Below are positions 47,101-58,910 of a stretch of DNA of 64,000 bases, piece by piece. A model generated the notes under the pieces. It worked only from the letters and a program-made list of their open reading frames with translations, had not been told where the DNA came from and made no database searches. This DNA comes from Heliocidaris tuberculata (lineage: Eukaryota > Echinodermata > Echinoidea > Camarodonta > Echinometridae): NCBI GenBank assembly GCA_025618425.1, contig CM046842.1, positions 23,695,792 to 23,759,791 on the forward strand. Direction: 5' to 3'. The position numbers were made by a program, and so were the translations under genes. Within the stretch, counting starts at the first letter, position 1, and each line of letters begins with the position of its first letter.

Positions 47101-50072
47101 TTTTGATAACAAATTAGCCATTTACTGAGCTTACAGTAACTTGAGAAAGGTATTTAAAGCACTCTTTCCGACTCTAGTGAGTAGCTGGTCCTTTGGGCCA
47201 TTTTAGAACAAATTCCGGACCCCTGTGGTCTTTGGTGGGACTTAACCATTAACATATTTCAATTTACTGTTTATAGTGGGTTTTCAACATCATATGAACG
47301 TTTCTAGCTCCAAGGTTGACTCTGAAATGCATAAAAACAATGGCGGGCCACTAAAACATAAATATTGGGCACTTTAGGCACTGTTTATCAAAGAGCAGTC
47401 GATGGCATCGTTTTCAGCATTAGATTTTACTTAGGTATCCATGTTGAAAAAAAAGAAAGAACACTATTTCCCATGAGGAGCCGTCTGTGTACCTAACTAT
47501 GTTAGATGGGTTGAAATAGACCCGACTTTGGGGCCCTTTTGGGGGCTCTGGGGGCCAAACCCGGCGGCTTCGTTCGAGCTGACAAGCTTTTTGTGAATGA
47601 CATGGATAGTCTAAGTAACTTTAAGGGGTTAAATCTCATATATTATAAAATGGGGTGACTATTTCGGGACAGGCTCCCAGACTAGAAGCTGTATATTTTG
47701 TCCGCTTCTTTGTTCGCCATGTTCATAGTGAGGCTGACAGCAACCAACGTATCGGTACTTGTAGGGCTTAAGGCAGGAAAATTTGCATAATTCGCATATT
47801 CACATTATATGAGGAGTTTATCATGGCTCATTTTGATAGTTTCTTAGTTTAAAAAAAGTTATTTGAATAAGAATACGTGGTTACATTTGATAATTCAGTC
47901 GGGATTATATAATTTTAAGTGAAAGTGCTAGTTTTACTCACTGTTACTGTACTGATTTCGTATAGATAGTGAACTACTAACATATATCAGTTTTAAAAGT
48001 TACATGATTTAAGCAAGCTGTCGCACTGAAGACGTCCCAGGCGTGGCTTGATGGATCTCACCGAGGTCCCTTCTGGCGTATACTTTACTGCCTGCATTCC
48101 ATTCGTGCGTGAATTATGAAATATCGGCAATAGCTTTTCATTTGGGAGCTTTCGAATATGTCGACGTGAACGCCGCCTTAACCTCCCAGCGGCAAGGGAC
48201 TGCTTTGTGTTAACTGCATGCAAAGTAGGTGAAGCATGAAGCTAACAATGGGTGAAGCGAGGTTCACGTTTGAGAGAAGACGGCAATTCCATGTTTGACG
48301 CGTTCTCGATCTGACTAGTGGACTAGGGAGAAGCCAGTGGACGTATGAGCCGTTCTTGCACAAAGCGCGGTATGCAGTTCCCACAAAGCAGTCCATTGTA
48401 GCTGGGAGGATCTAGGACGGCGTTCACAGATCACGTCGACACATTGTTTGATCTTAAAGTACACATTCAAAGAAAATCACAAATATGATAAATAATGTAT
48501 CACTAGAAACTGGCAAGTTAACAGATAGCAATCGTATCAGTTTAAAGTCAACTACATATCAGGTAATTAAACAATAATACAAATAAAACTACCTCCCAGC
48601 ATCTGCGATATACAAGCGCTTCGCCAAAAAAATAACAATGTTTCAATGACGTCAATAAAGGGAACAATCCTGTCCAAGCAGACGACGTCCAATAAAGAAT
48701 GAACATAAGTGCAGTGCAGTTATTTCTCAAATTATAAAGAATTTAGTGTATTCAAACGTGCCCATATTTCACACCATTCTAAAATGGGAATGAAACAGAT
48801 TCTGATTACTGAAATCTTTTGTTTGTAAATATATAGGATGAGGGTTAATGAACAATCAAAGAAACCACACTTTCAAATTGAAAAGCCCGCTGAATGATTG
48901 CAAGGACGGTATTCATCCCTCATTCAACGCCGAACGTCCAGCGGTGTATGCAGCTGTGAATGCAATGGCGTCTATTTTGTTTACAAGCAACTGATTCCTT
49001 TATTCTTGTAACGCTTCATTTTCCATCCAAATAAACCCATGCACGGGGTTTAGAGTGAGGCAATATATGTATTAAACATAATAGACTAATGCTAGTGAAG
49101 TGAAATAACTGAAGAGAAGATGACAAAACAGGCACTGAAAATATGTGAGATGTTATGGGACATCGTCTGCTTGTGCAATTAACGTCCTGTCTTTGACGTC
49201 ACACATTTCAGCGGCTTTCGGAGAGATGTTCAGGTGCTATGTCGGTCTGTATTTTAGCAATTTGTAATTGATAATAATCATTACTTCGAATGTTTGCAAG
49301 CGTCGAATTTTGACAAACTTGTCCGGTCTAAGCTTCACCTACGCAATAATGAAACTTAAGTCAGTTTTAAAAATCAATGAATATCTACTTTAAGCTGTGA
49401 AGAGGCGAGAATGGTGATGCACCCTGCAGTTATGAACCCAGAAGGTGCAAAAAATGCACCTTATATTGGGGTGCACATATGCACCCTAAAAGGTTCAAGT
49501 CTGCACCCCAAAGGGTGCTGCTATTTTACCAACGGTCTGCACCCTAATTTCTTTGTGTGTAAGTCATCGGACATGGGATCTCCCGGTTCGAGTCCCACCG
49601 CGGCACTAACGTTCTTTGTCAAGACTGTAATCTACATGACCACTCTTACCCAGGAGATAGTGAATACATGTGAGGATTGCCGATAGTCAATGTGACTGTC
49701 ATTGCCATTGACCTACATGCATACGTGTGCACGGTGCAAAATATTAGGAATGCTCGCTAACGAGTGGAGATGGTGCACACTAGAGTATTACTATTGACTG
49801 GAATCAAAACCGAAGTTGAAGCCATCATTAAAGCAAACTCCTGACACTTTCTCTTTTGCCTGTTGGAAATCAAAATACATGTTGATTTCAATCAAGTTGC
49901 AGAACAGTACATTTTCTTTTCATTCAGATCATCGGGCTGCTTGTCCTAAAGGCTTTCCAAATCCGGGGTATTACCGTAACTCCCTCAAAATGCATAAATT
50001 TCATGCCTTTAAAATGTCTTGACTGTATCACTGAAATGGCATTTTGATAACAACAACAACAACAACAACAAC

Positions 50073-50109
<37 letters not shown>

Positions 50110-52795
50110 TTAATAATGATAATAATAACAATAATAATAATCATGATCATAATGATAATAATAATAATAATTGTAAAAATAATAATAATCAGAATAATGA
50201 TGGTAATAATTCTATATACGATGTACAAAGTTTTTGGTAGCAATCAATAATTCATTTTCATGATTAATCTAACACTTAAATATAATTGTATACAGTCCAT
50301 TGTTCAAGCACTTTAACATGGTAGAATGGTGAAAAATTAAGATGTAATAAATGGTACAAACTTGTAAAGACAAGAATGAAAAGCACATTCATAATAGTTG
50401 AACGACTGAGATCTTATTAACTGACATAAAGTAGTCGGATAATAGACCAGTTCGTTGTTAGCGCATGTCCCAAATGACCCAAAATGTCCACATAATTATC
50501 TTTTAAACATGGAGGGTCCCTTTTTAAGCACTTAAAGTAGATATTCAAAGCAAATCACAAATATGCTCAATAATGTATCTCTAGAAACTAGAAAGCTTGC
50601 AAATGGTAATCGTATAAGTTTTACGTTAACTGCGTGTTTGATGATTAAAAAATGGCACAAATAAAAACGCTTCTCAGCATCTGGGATATCCGAGCGATTC
50701 GCCAGAAATATACCCATGTTTTCATGACGTCACATCAGGTACCAATCCTGCCTAAGCAGACGACGTCCTATATCAAGTGAACGTAACTGCAATGCAATTA
50801 TTTTTAAATTATAAAGAGTTTGGTGTGTTTCACCAAGACCGTATTTCACATCATTCTAAAAGGGAAGTGAAACCGTTTCTAGTAACTAAAATCTTTTGTT
50901 TGTAAAAAGTCATGATAAGGGTCAATGATCAATCAAAGAAATCACACTTTCGAATTGTAAAGCCTGCTGAATTACAGCATGGATGGTATTCGTTCCCTCT
51001 AGAAACGCCGACATGCCGCGGCGGTGCATGCAGCTGAAAATACAATGGCATCTTATTTTGTTTACAAGCGATTGATTCCTTTATTTTTTTAACGCTGCAT
51101 TTTTCATCAAAATAATACCATGCAGGAAATTTAGAGTGAGGCAACAAATAAACATTTATATTGACGCTAGCGAAGTAAGAGAAATAAGTGAAGATGAGAT
51201 GACAAAACAGGCACTGAAAATGTGTAAGATGTTATGGGGCATCGTCTGCTTAGGAAGGATTGCTCCCCGGTATGACGTCACATATCTCAGCAGCGTTCAA
51301 AGAGCTCTATAGGTGCTATAGCGGGGCTGTGTTATATCATTTTATAATTGATAATAATCATTACTTCAAATGTTTCCAAGCGTTGAATTTTGATGAACCT
51401 TGTTCAATCTAAGCTTCACCTATGCAATAATAAAAATTAAATCAATATTCAAAATCAATGAAATTCTACTTTAAGAAAAATCACTTTGGGAGTGATAGAG
51501 GTGCGTCATGAATAGCTCTTGTTTCCCCTTTTAAAAAGATAAATGGAATACTTCCACCTGGATATCATGGAATGCACCATTGATCAGTTGATGAATGATG
51601 ATTACATGACATTCATGAGCACATGTCAAGTATTCGTGTTAGTGGGTTTTAGAATTTGTCACAGATGACCTTTATCTGCTCATGCTCAGATTGCATCTAC
51701 GAAATGGCTTAATGACAAACTATAGGTTAACCACAAGGTGATTTGAATAAATCAACTGTCGGGGGGAGGGGATGGGGGGGGGGGGGACATGTAGGTTATA
51801 TCAAAGGTTGGGTCCTTAGTACCTCAGGGATCCTTTGCCTTAGAATTACTTCAGTCACTTAATTTAATTAGTCGTAGATGCATGTTTGTTTGTTTTTTTT
51901 AATTTTTTTTAAAGCCACTAACGTAATTATAGCTAAGGTAGCAAATGTACATACTATTTGCATACATACACAAATAGTATGCAACCCTAACCGTAAATAG
52001 AAAAGAAAATGTCTGTTTTTGGACACATGCCTCTACTACTGGTTAAAGCTGCCTTAAACTGAAAATATATGAACAGCGCGATCTTACGGACGTCCTTAAC
52101 TTAAGATCATAATTGGAGTTAAGTTTGCATTTTATTCTGAATTAAAGAAGCACATTAAAAAAAAAAGGTTCTAACCATTACTTTTGACTTGAAAATAATA
52201 TAGAAAAATGCCTGCAAGTATATGTTAAGCTACTCCAAGGGAGAATGGCGCATGATGGGAAAGTAAGAGGCACATATATTTTCCAAATCCAGTTAACCCA
52301 TTGACTACTGAATTCTTTAACTCCAATAGGCTTAATACAGGAGCCACCCGGTTCCCGTAGTCTATGAGTTAAGAGATTATTATCATAGTTATTATTATTT
52401 TATTTGGCAAAGACAACATTACAAAGTAGCCACACATTAAATTTTTGGCAATGTAAAAGTAAAGCTAATGCAACCACTGGAACGCCAGAAACAGATAAGG
52501 TTACCTAAATAACTGTAGCACAATTCTGTTTAGGAGATTCAGTTTATGGCAACTTGAATAGTCATATTTTTTCCCCTTGCAAAATATGAGTAAAATAGCT
52601 GAATTCGAGTTACTTGAATTGACATTTAAAAGTAATAAAAGACAACATTAACAATATCTTACATAGGCTGCATGACTCTGCCAAGGTGTAGAGGGCGTTT
52701 GCCGCTGCTTTGTTGACCGTTTCTGTCCGAGAGAGGGCAGAATCACAACTCAGCAAAAGCACAACTGCGATGACGATTTTTCCCAAAAGCATCAT
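38335..52795 (-). CDS. Secreted C-type lectin, two exons
   Basis: Exon 1 (52663-52795) encodes MMLLGKIVIAVVLLLSCDSA, a signal peptide, and a short segment ending AESCSL. It leaves phase 1. Exon 2 (38335-38795) enters in the matching phase, giving Y-NCPSQWPN, and runs to a stop. The joined protein has 197 residues. Exon 2 is a complete long-form C-type lectin domain. It has six cysteines, WLWTGLND, a DQPDDD (QPD, galactose-type calcium site 2), SGEDC, HLNDEVC and YMCEY. The usual WND is LND, but the calcium-binding N-D pair is kept. Small secreted lectins of this kind act in sugar recognition, often in immunity (family knowledge). The join across 13.9 kb rests on phase, strand and signal peptide, so a missed middle exon is possible. 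Confidence 0.78.
39887..40073. mobile_element. Near-perfect 187-bp palindrome (hairpin element)
   Basis: Arm 39887-39972 (AGCTCCTCATTGTACC... to GTAGAACAGGTG) is the inverse of 39985-40073 (CACCTGTTCTAC... to GGTACAATGAGGAGC) with few mismatches. The loop is only about 12 bases. It lies in the lectin intron. Confidence 0.9.
40200..40640. repeat. (AT)n and (TAA)n microsatellites in a repetitive block
   Basis: TA dinucleotides at about 40228-40248 sit inside an inverted AAATCATGAAGT...ACTTCATGATTT. Then CTA/TAA units lie near 40290-40380 and a long (AT)n at about 40573-40628. Near 40490, CCTGATGAAGATCATTGATCG recalls retrotransposon 3' ends, but nothing can be assigned. Confidence 0.75.
41095..41140. 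repeat. (AT)n microsatellite
   Basis: About 20 AT units, lectin intron. Confidence 0.9.
42043..43100. mobile_element. Mariner-type TA-flanked fold-back element, long TIRs
   Basis: Left end CAGTGCGTCCCAGAAAAAAC; the right end is its inverse. Both are flanked by TA (42041-42042, 43101-43102). The inverted repeats extend about 240 bp (landmark GATTTGGGTAAAACCG). The centre is non-coding. Confidence 0.9.
43104..43752. repeat. Inner inverted repeat ATTACCAAAACACCAAAACTGACA
   Basis: The sequence from 43104 (ATTACCAAAACACCAAAACT) recurs in inverse at about 43727-43752. It directly abuts the TA-flanked element, a third nesting level. Confidence 0.7.
44400..45605 (+). repeat. Direct repeat pair of ~250 bp
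   Basis: 44402-44650 and 45352-45600 share long near-identical stretches (GATCTCTGGGGAGTGAGAAG, then TCCCGAGTAGGCGTACATTT, then ATACGGTCTGAT). The units are about 950 bp apart inside the composite element. Confidence 0.85.
45771..46208. mobile_element. Inverted-repeat element, ~175-bp arms
   Basis: Left arm contains CAGTCAGACCCAACTCCGGA and GATATAGAGCCCTCATCGTT; the right arm is the inverse, ending AGTTGGGTCTGACTGG. The arms differ by substitutions. It lies inside the composite element. Confidence 0.85.
48454..49393. mobile_element. ~940-bp TIR element, complete copy
   Basis: Starts TTAAAGTACACATTCAAAG and ends CAATGAATATCTACTTTAA, an imperfect inverted pair. It is collinear with 50532-51474 and 28011-28563. 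No open frame long enough for a transposase. Confidence 0.85.
49405..49545. repeat. Short array of GGTGCA/TGCACC inverted motifs
   Basis: About six alternating GGTGCA and TGCACC hexamers within 140 bases, able to form several hairpins. A tRNA-like fragment with GGTTCGAGTCCCACCGC follows at about 49575-49605. Confidence 0.6.
50049..50212. repeat. (CAA)n-(TAA)n microsatellite
   Basis: CAA units followed by TAA/GAT variants for about 160 bases. The poly-N and poly-I frames are artefacts. Confidence 0.95.
50456..51720 (+). repeat. Dispersed repeat copy split by a nested ~940-bp element
   Basis: The left part (50456-50531) and right part (51475-51720) are adjacent in the uninterrupted copy at 37664-37950 and in reverse at 1565-1826. 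The gap is exactly the element 50532-51474. Confidence 0.85.
50532..51474. mobile_element. ~940-bp TIR element, copy nested in another repeat
   Basis: Ends TTAAAGTAGATATTCAAAG and CAATGAAATTCTACTTTAA. Near-identical in organisation to 48454-49393, with landmarks GCATCTGGGATATCC and TTTAGAGTGAGGCAAC. Confidence 0.88.
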
Positions 52796-53939
52796 GGTAT
52801 TACAAATTATACTTCAATAAAGAAAGATAAAGAAAAAGCAACAGCAAATGACTTTGTCAGTATAGCTTTTATCAACATAATTTCTTTTAGTTTAAAATTT
52901 GTTTTTTTTTAATGAGGCAAAATTTTGACCAACATAATTAAACCACACAAAAAACCAATGATCTTATGCTATAAAAAGAGAGTTTCTCCTGAAACTTTTC
53001 AAAAATAACTCGAGGAATTTCTGATGAAGTCTGTTCATTCCGATAGCAGAGTATGCAGAATTTTCTTACCCATATTTTGATTGGTTGCTTGTCTCTACGG
53101 CTTATGTTTTCATTTATTTTAATAGTCGGTATGTGTACAGATATTCGATTCCGTTATTGTTCATGTATTGGCGCATAACTTGTAATTCACATTCCTTAAA
53201 ATCCATTGAAAAAATAAGGATTTTTATTAAATGTAGTTTCATGAATCTGGATTTAAAAAAAAGCAATATTTTTAAAGAAATAACGATGAAAAGCATTGAA
53301 AAGTTAAATCACACATAAACCCTGCTCTGTAACACAAAGTGTACTGTTTTTTTCTTGCACCGACTGCAATGGCAATGAAAACCATAATTTTATCATGAAC
53401 ACATAATCATTCATTCATTCACAAATAACCAGTCTAAATGTGAGCAAGGAAGATGTCAGTCATCAAAATATTCCCCGCGTTTTACTAAAAAGTGTCACGG
53501 ATAAAATACATTTTGGGTTAAGTATAATTTTTTTTTTCTTCAGAATAAACGAAAAAGAGGTTCGGCATACTCACCTTTTCTTGATCAATGTACTAAATCG
53601 ACGATGACTCGAATGTTAATGGATCTAAGAGCTTCAAACTCCCAGCTTTTTATTGGCAACATTTTCTCCTTTAGATTAAGGAACTGTATCACTTCGTCAC
53701 AGATTTCTGCATTGCCATTGCTAATATTTACATTCAGATAATATCCAAAAAATTGGAAGACGTCACTGAATATAGTAACAGATTTGTTTGAATACGGGTG
53801 TTTGATCAATTGATATTTGTAAGCAATCTCGTATTACACATTTGAATAAGACGAAATCAATAATTATTTTATTATTTTTTTCTTTTATCGAATACTAACA
53901 AACAAGAATTGATAAAACGACAGCAAGAGACAAGGTATA

Positions 53940-54460
53940 AACGGATGAATTAAATATAGAGGGGGATAGGAAAACAGAGAGTGAAAATTTAAAAAGGGAG
54001 AGAGGGAGAGAAAGAGAGAGGGAGAAAGAAAGAAAGAGAGAGGTGGATAGAGAGAAAGGGAGAAAGAGGGGGGGGGTGAGAGAGGAAACAGGAGACAGGG
54101 GAGAACATGAATAGGATTAAAATAAATCACGAGGCATGAGACTCACAAACAGAAAAAAAGAAAAGAACTATCAACAGAAAAAGATGAAAAGAAAGAGAGA
54201 GGGAGAGAGGAAGATTAAAGAAAAAGAACAGCATAACAAAAGGTTGAATTTAATGTTCATGTGAGAGAGTTTATAGAATGAATATAAAAAGAGGGATAGA
54301 CAGAAAGAGGGGCTATGGACAAAGAGTGATAAAAATTGAGCCAAAGATATGTAGAGACTCTAGAGAAAAGTAGATACAAGAAATAGAAAGAGAGAGAGAG
54401 AGAGAGAGGGGGTAAGGGCGGGGTGATAGAGAGAGAGAGAGGGGGGGGGGGGGGGAGAGG
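53940..54460. repeat. Purine-rich (GA)n microsatellite region
   Basis: Repeated GAGA, GGGAGA and AAAGA blocks with G runs, lectin 5' flank. A long polypurine strand could form triplex DNA. Confidence 0.85.
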
Positions 54461-55787
54461 AGAGTACGCAAATCTAAAAGGCCCAACATAATCTTATGAA
54501 GCTTCCATCGGACATTAACATCTGTTTCATAGTGCATGCAGTCAGTCACTGGAGTAGCACTTTACCAGTTATTGAGGGGGATACTGGTGTTATATGGGGG
54601 GGGGGGGGGGGTCATTGCAACTTGTAGGTGATGAAGTGCGACGGGAAAAGGCCGTCAATCGAGGAAGGAGATGAGGGAGGGGGGAGGTATCATTCTCTTC
54701 ATACAGACATTGCCCTTCTCCAATTCGTACTTCTTTTTAAAAATCAGTTTGTTTTTCCTTTCTCTCTTTTATTTTTTTTTTTTTTTTAATTTTTTTTTCA
54801 TTGTCACCTTCCAATATTTTGGACGGGGACGTGCTTCTCGTGTCTCAACTAGCTACGCCTCTGCACTTACCGTTGCACAACATCAACGTCCGTCGAAATG
54901 ATATTATCATTTCTTTTTCTCAATAAACAATATATGGAGATTCCAGTCGGATGTCGGATTCGGTTAATTAAATTCTACGATCGATATTGTCACCACATGT
55001 TTCTTCTTCTGCTGTGATTGACAGTAATACATGTCGTTTTTCCGAAGGTTCGTTTACTTCGACATGTCCGAAGATTCATAATTCTGAAAAAAAAAATAAT
55101 AATAAAACCCTTCACCATTTTTTCCCCTCCAAAATACGAACCCTATTTCATTTTCTGAATTACGAACATTTATTTCATTTTCGGAAGTATGAACCTTCTG
55201 AGTATATGGCACAGATTGCCGGCATTATTTTCGGAGTTTCCCCTAGTATGGATATTCTTTGTTTCAGAATTATGAAAATTCGAAATTATTACTAAACCTT
55301 CTGAAAAACGAGTAAAATCTTTCTACCATGCTCCACGTCAGATACAGAATAAAAAATTTCCTGGTGACCTATAGTTAAAGAATGGAGATATATTTAGGCC
55401 GAATCCCATCCTCCTCCTCCTTTTTTATATGTTATTTGATATGTTCGTTCTGTGATAGAATAAATAAAAAATTAAGGACACCTAGACAATTATTAGGTAG
55501 CAGAAATTGATAATTTAATTCCCTTTCATCTTGTTCTGAGCAAATTTAACAAAAAAGAATTGTGTTTTTTAGTGTACACAAAAAATATTTAAAAAAACAA
55601 AACAAAACAAAACAAAACACACACACACACACAAAACAAAAACAAAAAAACAAACAAACATGGAACCCGTTCTCCTCATTTTTGAAAAGTGTGGACGGGA
55701 AACCAGGAATCAATTTAGTTGGCCTGATACATCCTGTGACAGACATGCCAATCAACATGATCAAAGCGAACTTTTCAATTGATTGGT

Positions 55788-55842
55788 TGCGCGCGCGCGC
55801 GCGCGTGCGCGCGTGTGTGCGTGTGCGTGTGCGTGTGTGTTT
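55788..55842. repeat. (GC)n/(GT)n alternating tract
   Basis: GCGCGC units pass into GTGTGC/GTGTGT. Alternating purine-pyrimidine with GC units is a classical Z-DNA-prone sequence. Confidence 0.9.
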
Positions 55843-57224
55843 CGTTGTTTCGTTTTGTTTTTGCTTTTATTTGTTATATTGTGAAGAAGGATTTGTCAGT
55901 TTTCAAGTATGACGTCAATGGCACTAGTGTATTTGAAGGGGGGGGGGGGGGCGAGGCGCAGTTTGCAATTTGAAATAAATCGGACAAAAAAATAAGAAGG
56001 TATTTTTCTTCTGGATAGTTGAGATCACTCATGATAAGGAAATCCTCGCATTGGCAATGCGATCATGACAGGTGATGTCACACATGGTGATTTTCCCATT
56101 TGTTTTGTACATAAATAACTCAAAGTATCCCTTTTCGAAACTCTTATGGTAAAACAGACATACAAGGTTGTTGTTTGTTTGTTTTTTGTTTTGTTTTTTG
56201 TTTTTTCTTCATTTCCATGGAATGACATGTAAAAGTATGTTACCCACAATGTAATACAGACAAAAAAATTATGTACTCTGATTAAAATTTAATACAAAGG
56301 GCGTATTTTTGATAATTTTGTACACCATTTTGGGGGGATAATTTTGTACACATCAAATTGGAGAGTAACCATACCACGCATTTTGCTTCGGTGTGAAGGG
56401 GGTATGATTTTAAGAAGCCAGTTCGTAATTGCAATTTGCAGATAAAGGTTTTGTACCGAGTACATTTGACCTTCACACGCTGTCTTTTTGAGATGCCCAC
56501 ACCAGTATATAATTTTACTTGTTAAGCCCCCTTTCCACAAAGCCCCCTTTCCACAAGATGGAGACCTTTGGGCAACCATTGGGCTACCGAAAATTGGCAA
56601 AATCTCTCAGCAGTCTCCACCCCCCCCCCCCCCTTCAAGAAATGATGTTTCTGTCGAAACGCTCTGGAGGTCCTTGAGCACTCATTGGGTGATTTCAATT
56701 GGGGTCATTTCAGCGTTTTCTGTACAATTTACTATTGACGAACTGTCTTATTGTTAGCAAAACTATGATGATGTTTTTCTTCTTTTTCTTGGTTTCCACG
56801 ATAAATTTACATTCATACATCATGTGCATTTATTATATGCCATCAGCTGACAAGATGCAGGTTAAAATCAAATAACAAATTAGAAAAGGACAATACCCCT
56901 TCATCATATTTATAAAAAAAAAATATATATATATATTTCTATGGTGGTCTTCATTAATAGGGAAGAGACAGAGTAAAAACAGAGCATGGTTGTAGAACTG
57001 AGCTGGAGAAAAGAATATAGAAAGCAGAAAAAGGGCAAAAAAGCGAAGGAATGCGAAAAGACTGAAAGAAAAGTCTCTGTCCGCCCTTTTCTCTTTCTCT
57101 GTTTTCCTATCCAGTCCTTTCTTTTTCTCTCTCTCTCACACACACTCTCTGTCGACCCCCTCTCTTACTTTATCCACCCCTTTCTATTTCACTCTATTCA
57201 TCCCTGCCTGTCTCTCCTCTTACT

Positions 57225-57259
<35 letters not shown>

Positions 57260-57647
57260 CTTCCCCTCTCTCACTCTGTTTACCACGTTCTCTCTCTCCC
57301 CCTTCTCTCCTCTCCCTTTTCGACCATGGGCAACTTCATCATCCCAGTAGTGCACTATCGATTCTTTGATTCTTTAAATGTATATTCATTTTCTATAGTT
57401 ATTGGTATTGGTGTAGATTCCGAAGAGAGAGAGAGAGAGAAGGGGGGGGGTATCTCCAACAATGTTTAAAAGGAAGGAAGATTTACAAATGCCCCTCTCC
57501 ACACCTTTTGGCTAAATTAAACAAAAACCAACAATACAACAAACTTCATATTAATTTATTCATGCACATTACAATATTTATTATCATCGGTAGACATGTA
57601 TTCATAAATTGCCATCATTGTCAATGTTACTACTATCAATATCATTA

Positions 57648-57771
57648 ATAGAAGAGTAATTATTATGAATATCATTACTACTATTAGTAGCAGCAGCAGT
57701 AGCAATAGTAGTAGTATAGTAGTAGAAGTAGAAGAATAAGTATAGGCAGATGTAGTAGTAGTAGTAGTAGC

Positions 57772-57822
<51 letters not shown>

Positions 57823-57927
57823 TGCTGTAGTAGAAGTAGAAGTAGTAGTAGTAGTAGTAGTAGCAGCAGCAGCAGAAGTAGTAGTAATAATAGTAGCAGA
57901 AGTAGTAGTAATAATAGTAGTAGCAGC

Positions 57928-57968
<41 letters not shown>

Positions 57969-58030
57969 AAGTAATAGTAGTACATGTATTAATAGTAGTA
58001 ATAGTACATGCAGTTATACCGTATTGGTAA

Positions 58031-58062
<32 letters not shown>

Positions 58063-58126
58063 TATGTAGTAGTAATAGTACATGTAGCAGAATAAGTAGT
58101 ATGATAATAGTAGTAGTAGTAGTAGC

Positions 58127-58169
<43 letters not shown>

Positions 58170-58182
58170 ACAGTAGTAGTAA

Positions 58183-58214
<32 letters not shown>

Positions 58215-58260
58215 ACAGTAACAGTAGCAGCAGCAGCAGCAGTAGAATCAGTATTTGTGG
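57648..58260. repeat. (TAG)n trinucleotide tract, ~600 bp
   Basis: Mostly TAG/AGT units with CAG and GAA variants, nearly continuous over about 600 bases apart from a short break near 58000-58020. Poly-Y, poly-V and poly-L frames are artefacts. Confidence 0.95.
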
Positions 58261-58316
58261 CAGCAGAGGTAAGGGTCGTTCACACAATATGTCGCGGTAT
58301 TTTGTGGTTTATCCCC

Positions 58317-58505
58317 CCCCCCCAAAAAAAACAAAAACAAACAAACAAAAACAAACAAACAAAAACAAAGACAAAAACAAAACAAAAACAAAAACAAAAA
58401 CAAAACAAACAAAAACAAACAAACAAACAAAACAAAACAAATCAAACCAAGACAAAAAAAAAACAAGACAAACAACAACAACAAATAAAAACAACACAAA
58501 AACAG
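58317..58505. repeat. (AAAAC)n / (AAAC)n low-complexity tract
   Basis: Preceded by a C10 run. A-rich with C interruptions, close to the SLC7 3' end. Confidence 0.9.
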
Positions 58506-58669
58506 GACAACAACAACATTATATAAAAAACAATAATAAATAGGGTCACGTATTTCGTATTAAATAATAGTCTGCTTTAAATTTCTTGGGTGTTTCATTC
58601 CCTTTAATCAAATAACGTTTTGTTGAAGTCACTTTCCATGATACGCTTGTTCACCTTTTCTGTGCCATT

Positions 58670-58852
58670 CTATTCAGTGCTTCCATACGTTGCACCATTT
58701 GCGCTTGATCCATTGCCAAGGCAACTAACATCCGGGGTTGCACACCGTCGCGTGCTCCTCCCAACCTTGCTGTGTCGATACCCATATATGGTGTAGATGC
58801 TTAAACCTACAACAACAAAAAGGGAAAAGGAGAATATATACATATATATATA

Positions 58853-58910
<58 letters not shown>

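Larger units (their letters stand above)
41835..47677. mobile_element. Large composite inverted-repeat element with nested insertions
   Basis: Ends are GGAGCCTGTCCCGAAATAG and (inverse) GGGAGCCTGTCCCGAAATAG. The right arm, about 47040-47677 reversed, matches 41835-42012 followed directly by 43797-44270. The left arm is therefore interrupted by about 1.8 kb, which itself contains the TA-flanked element 42043-43100. Further repeats lie in the interior. No transposase frame was recognised. Confidence 0.8.
52800..58660. other. Intergenic region between lectin 5' end and SLC7 3' end
   Basis: No gene recognised. It holds purine-rich microsatellites (53940-54460), a G13-type run near 54597, a (GC/GT)n tract at 55788-55842 that could form Z-DNA, a CT-rich block (57120-57310), a very long (TAG)n tract (57648-58260) and an (AAAAC)n stretch (58320-58500). 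Frames here are low-complexity. Confidence 0.6.

Noticed and set aside
50019..50250. Poly-N and poly-I frames
   Set aside because: Translations of a CAA/TAA microsatellite.
57602..58526. Poly-Y, poly-V, poly-L and poly-Q/K frames
   Set aside because: Translations of TAG and AAAAC microsatellites.
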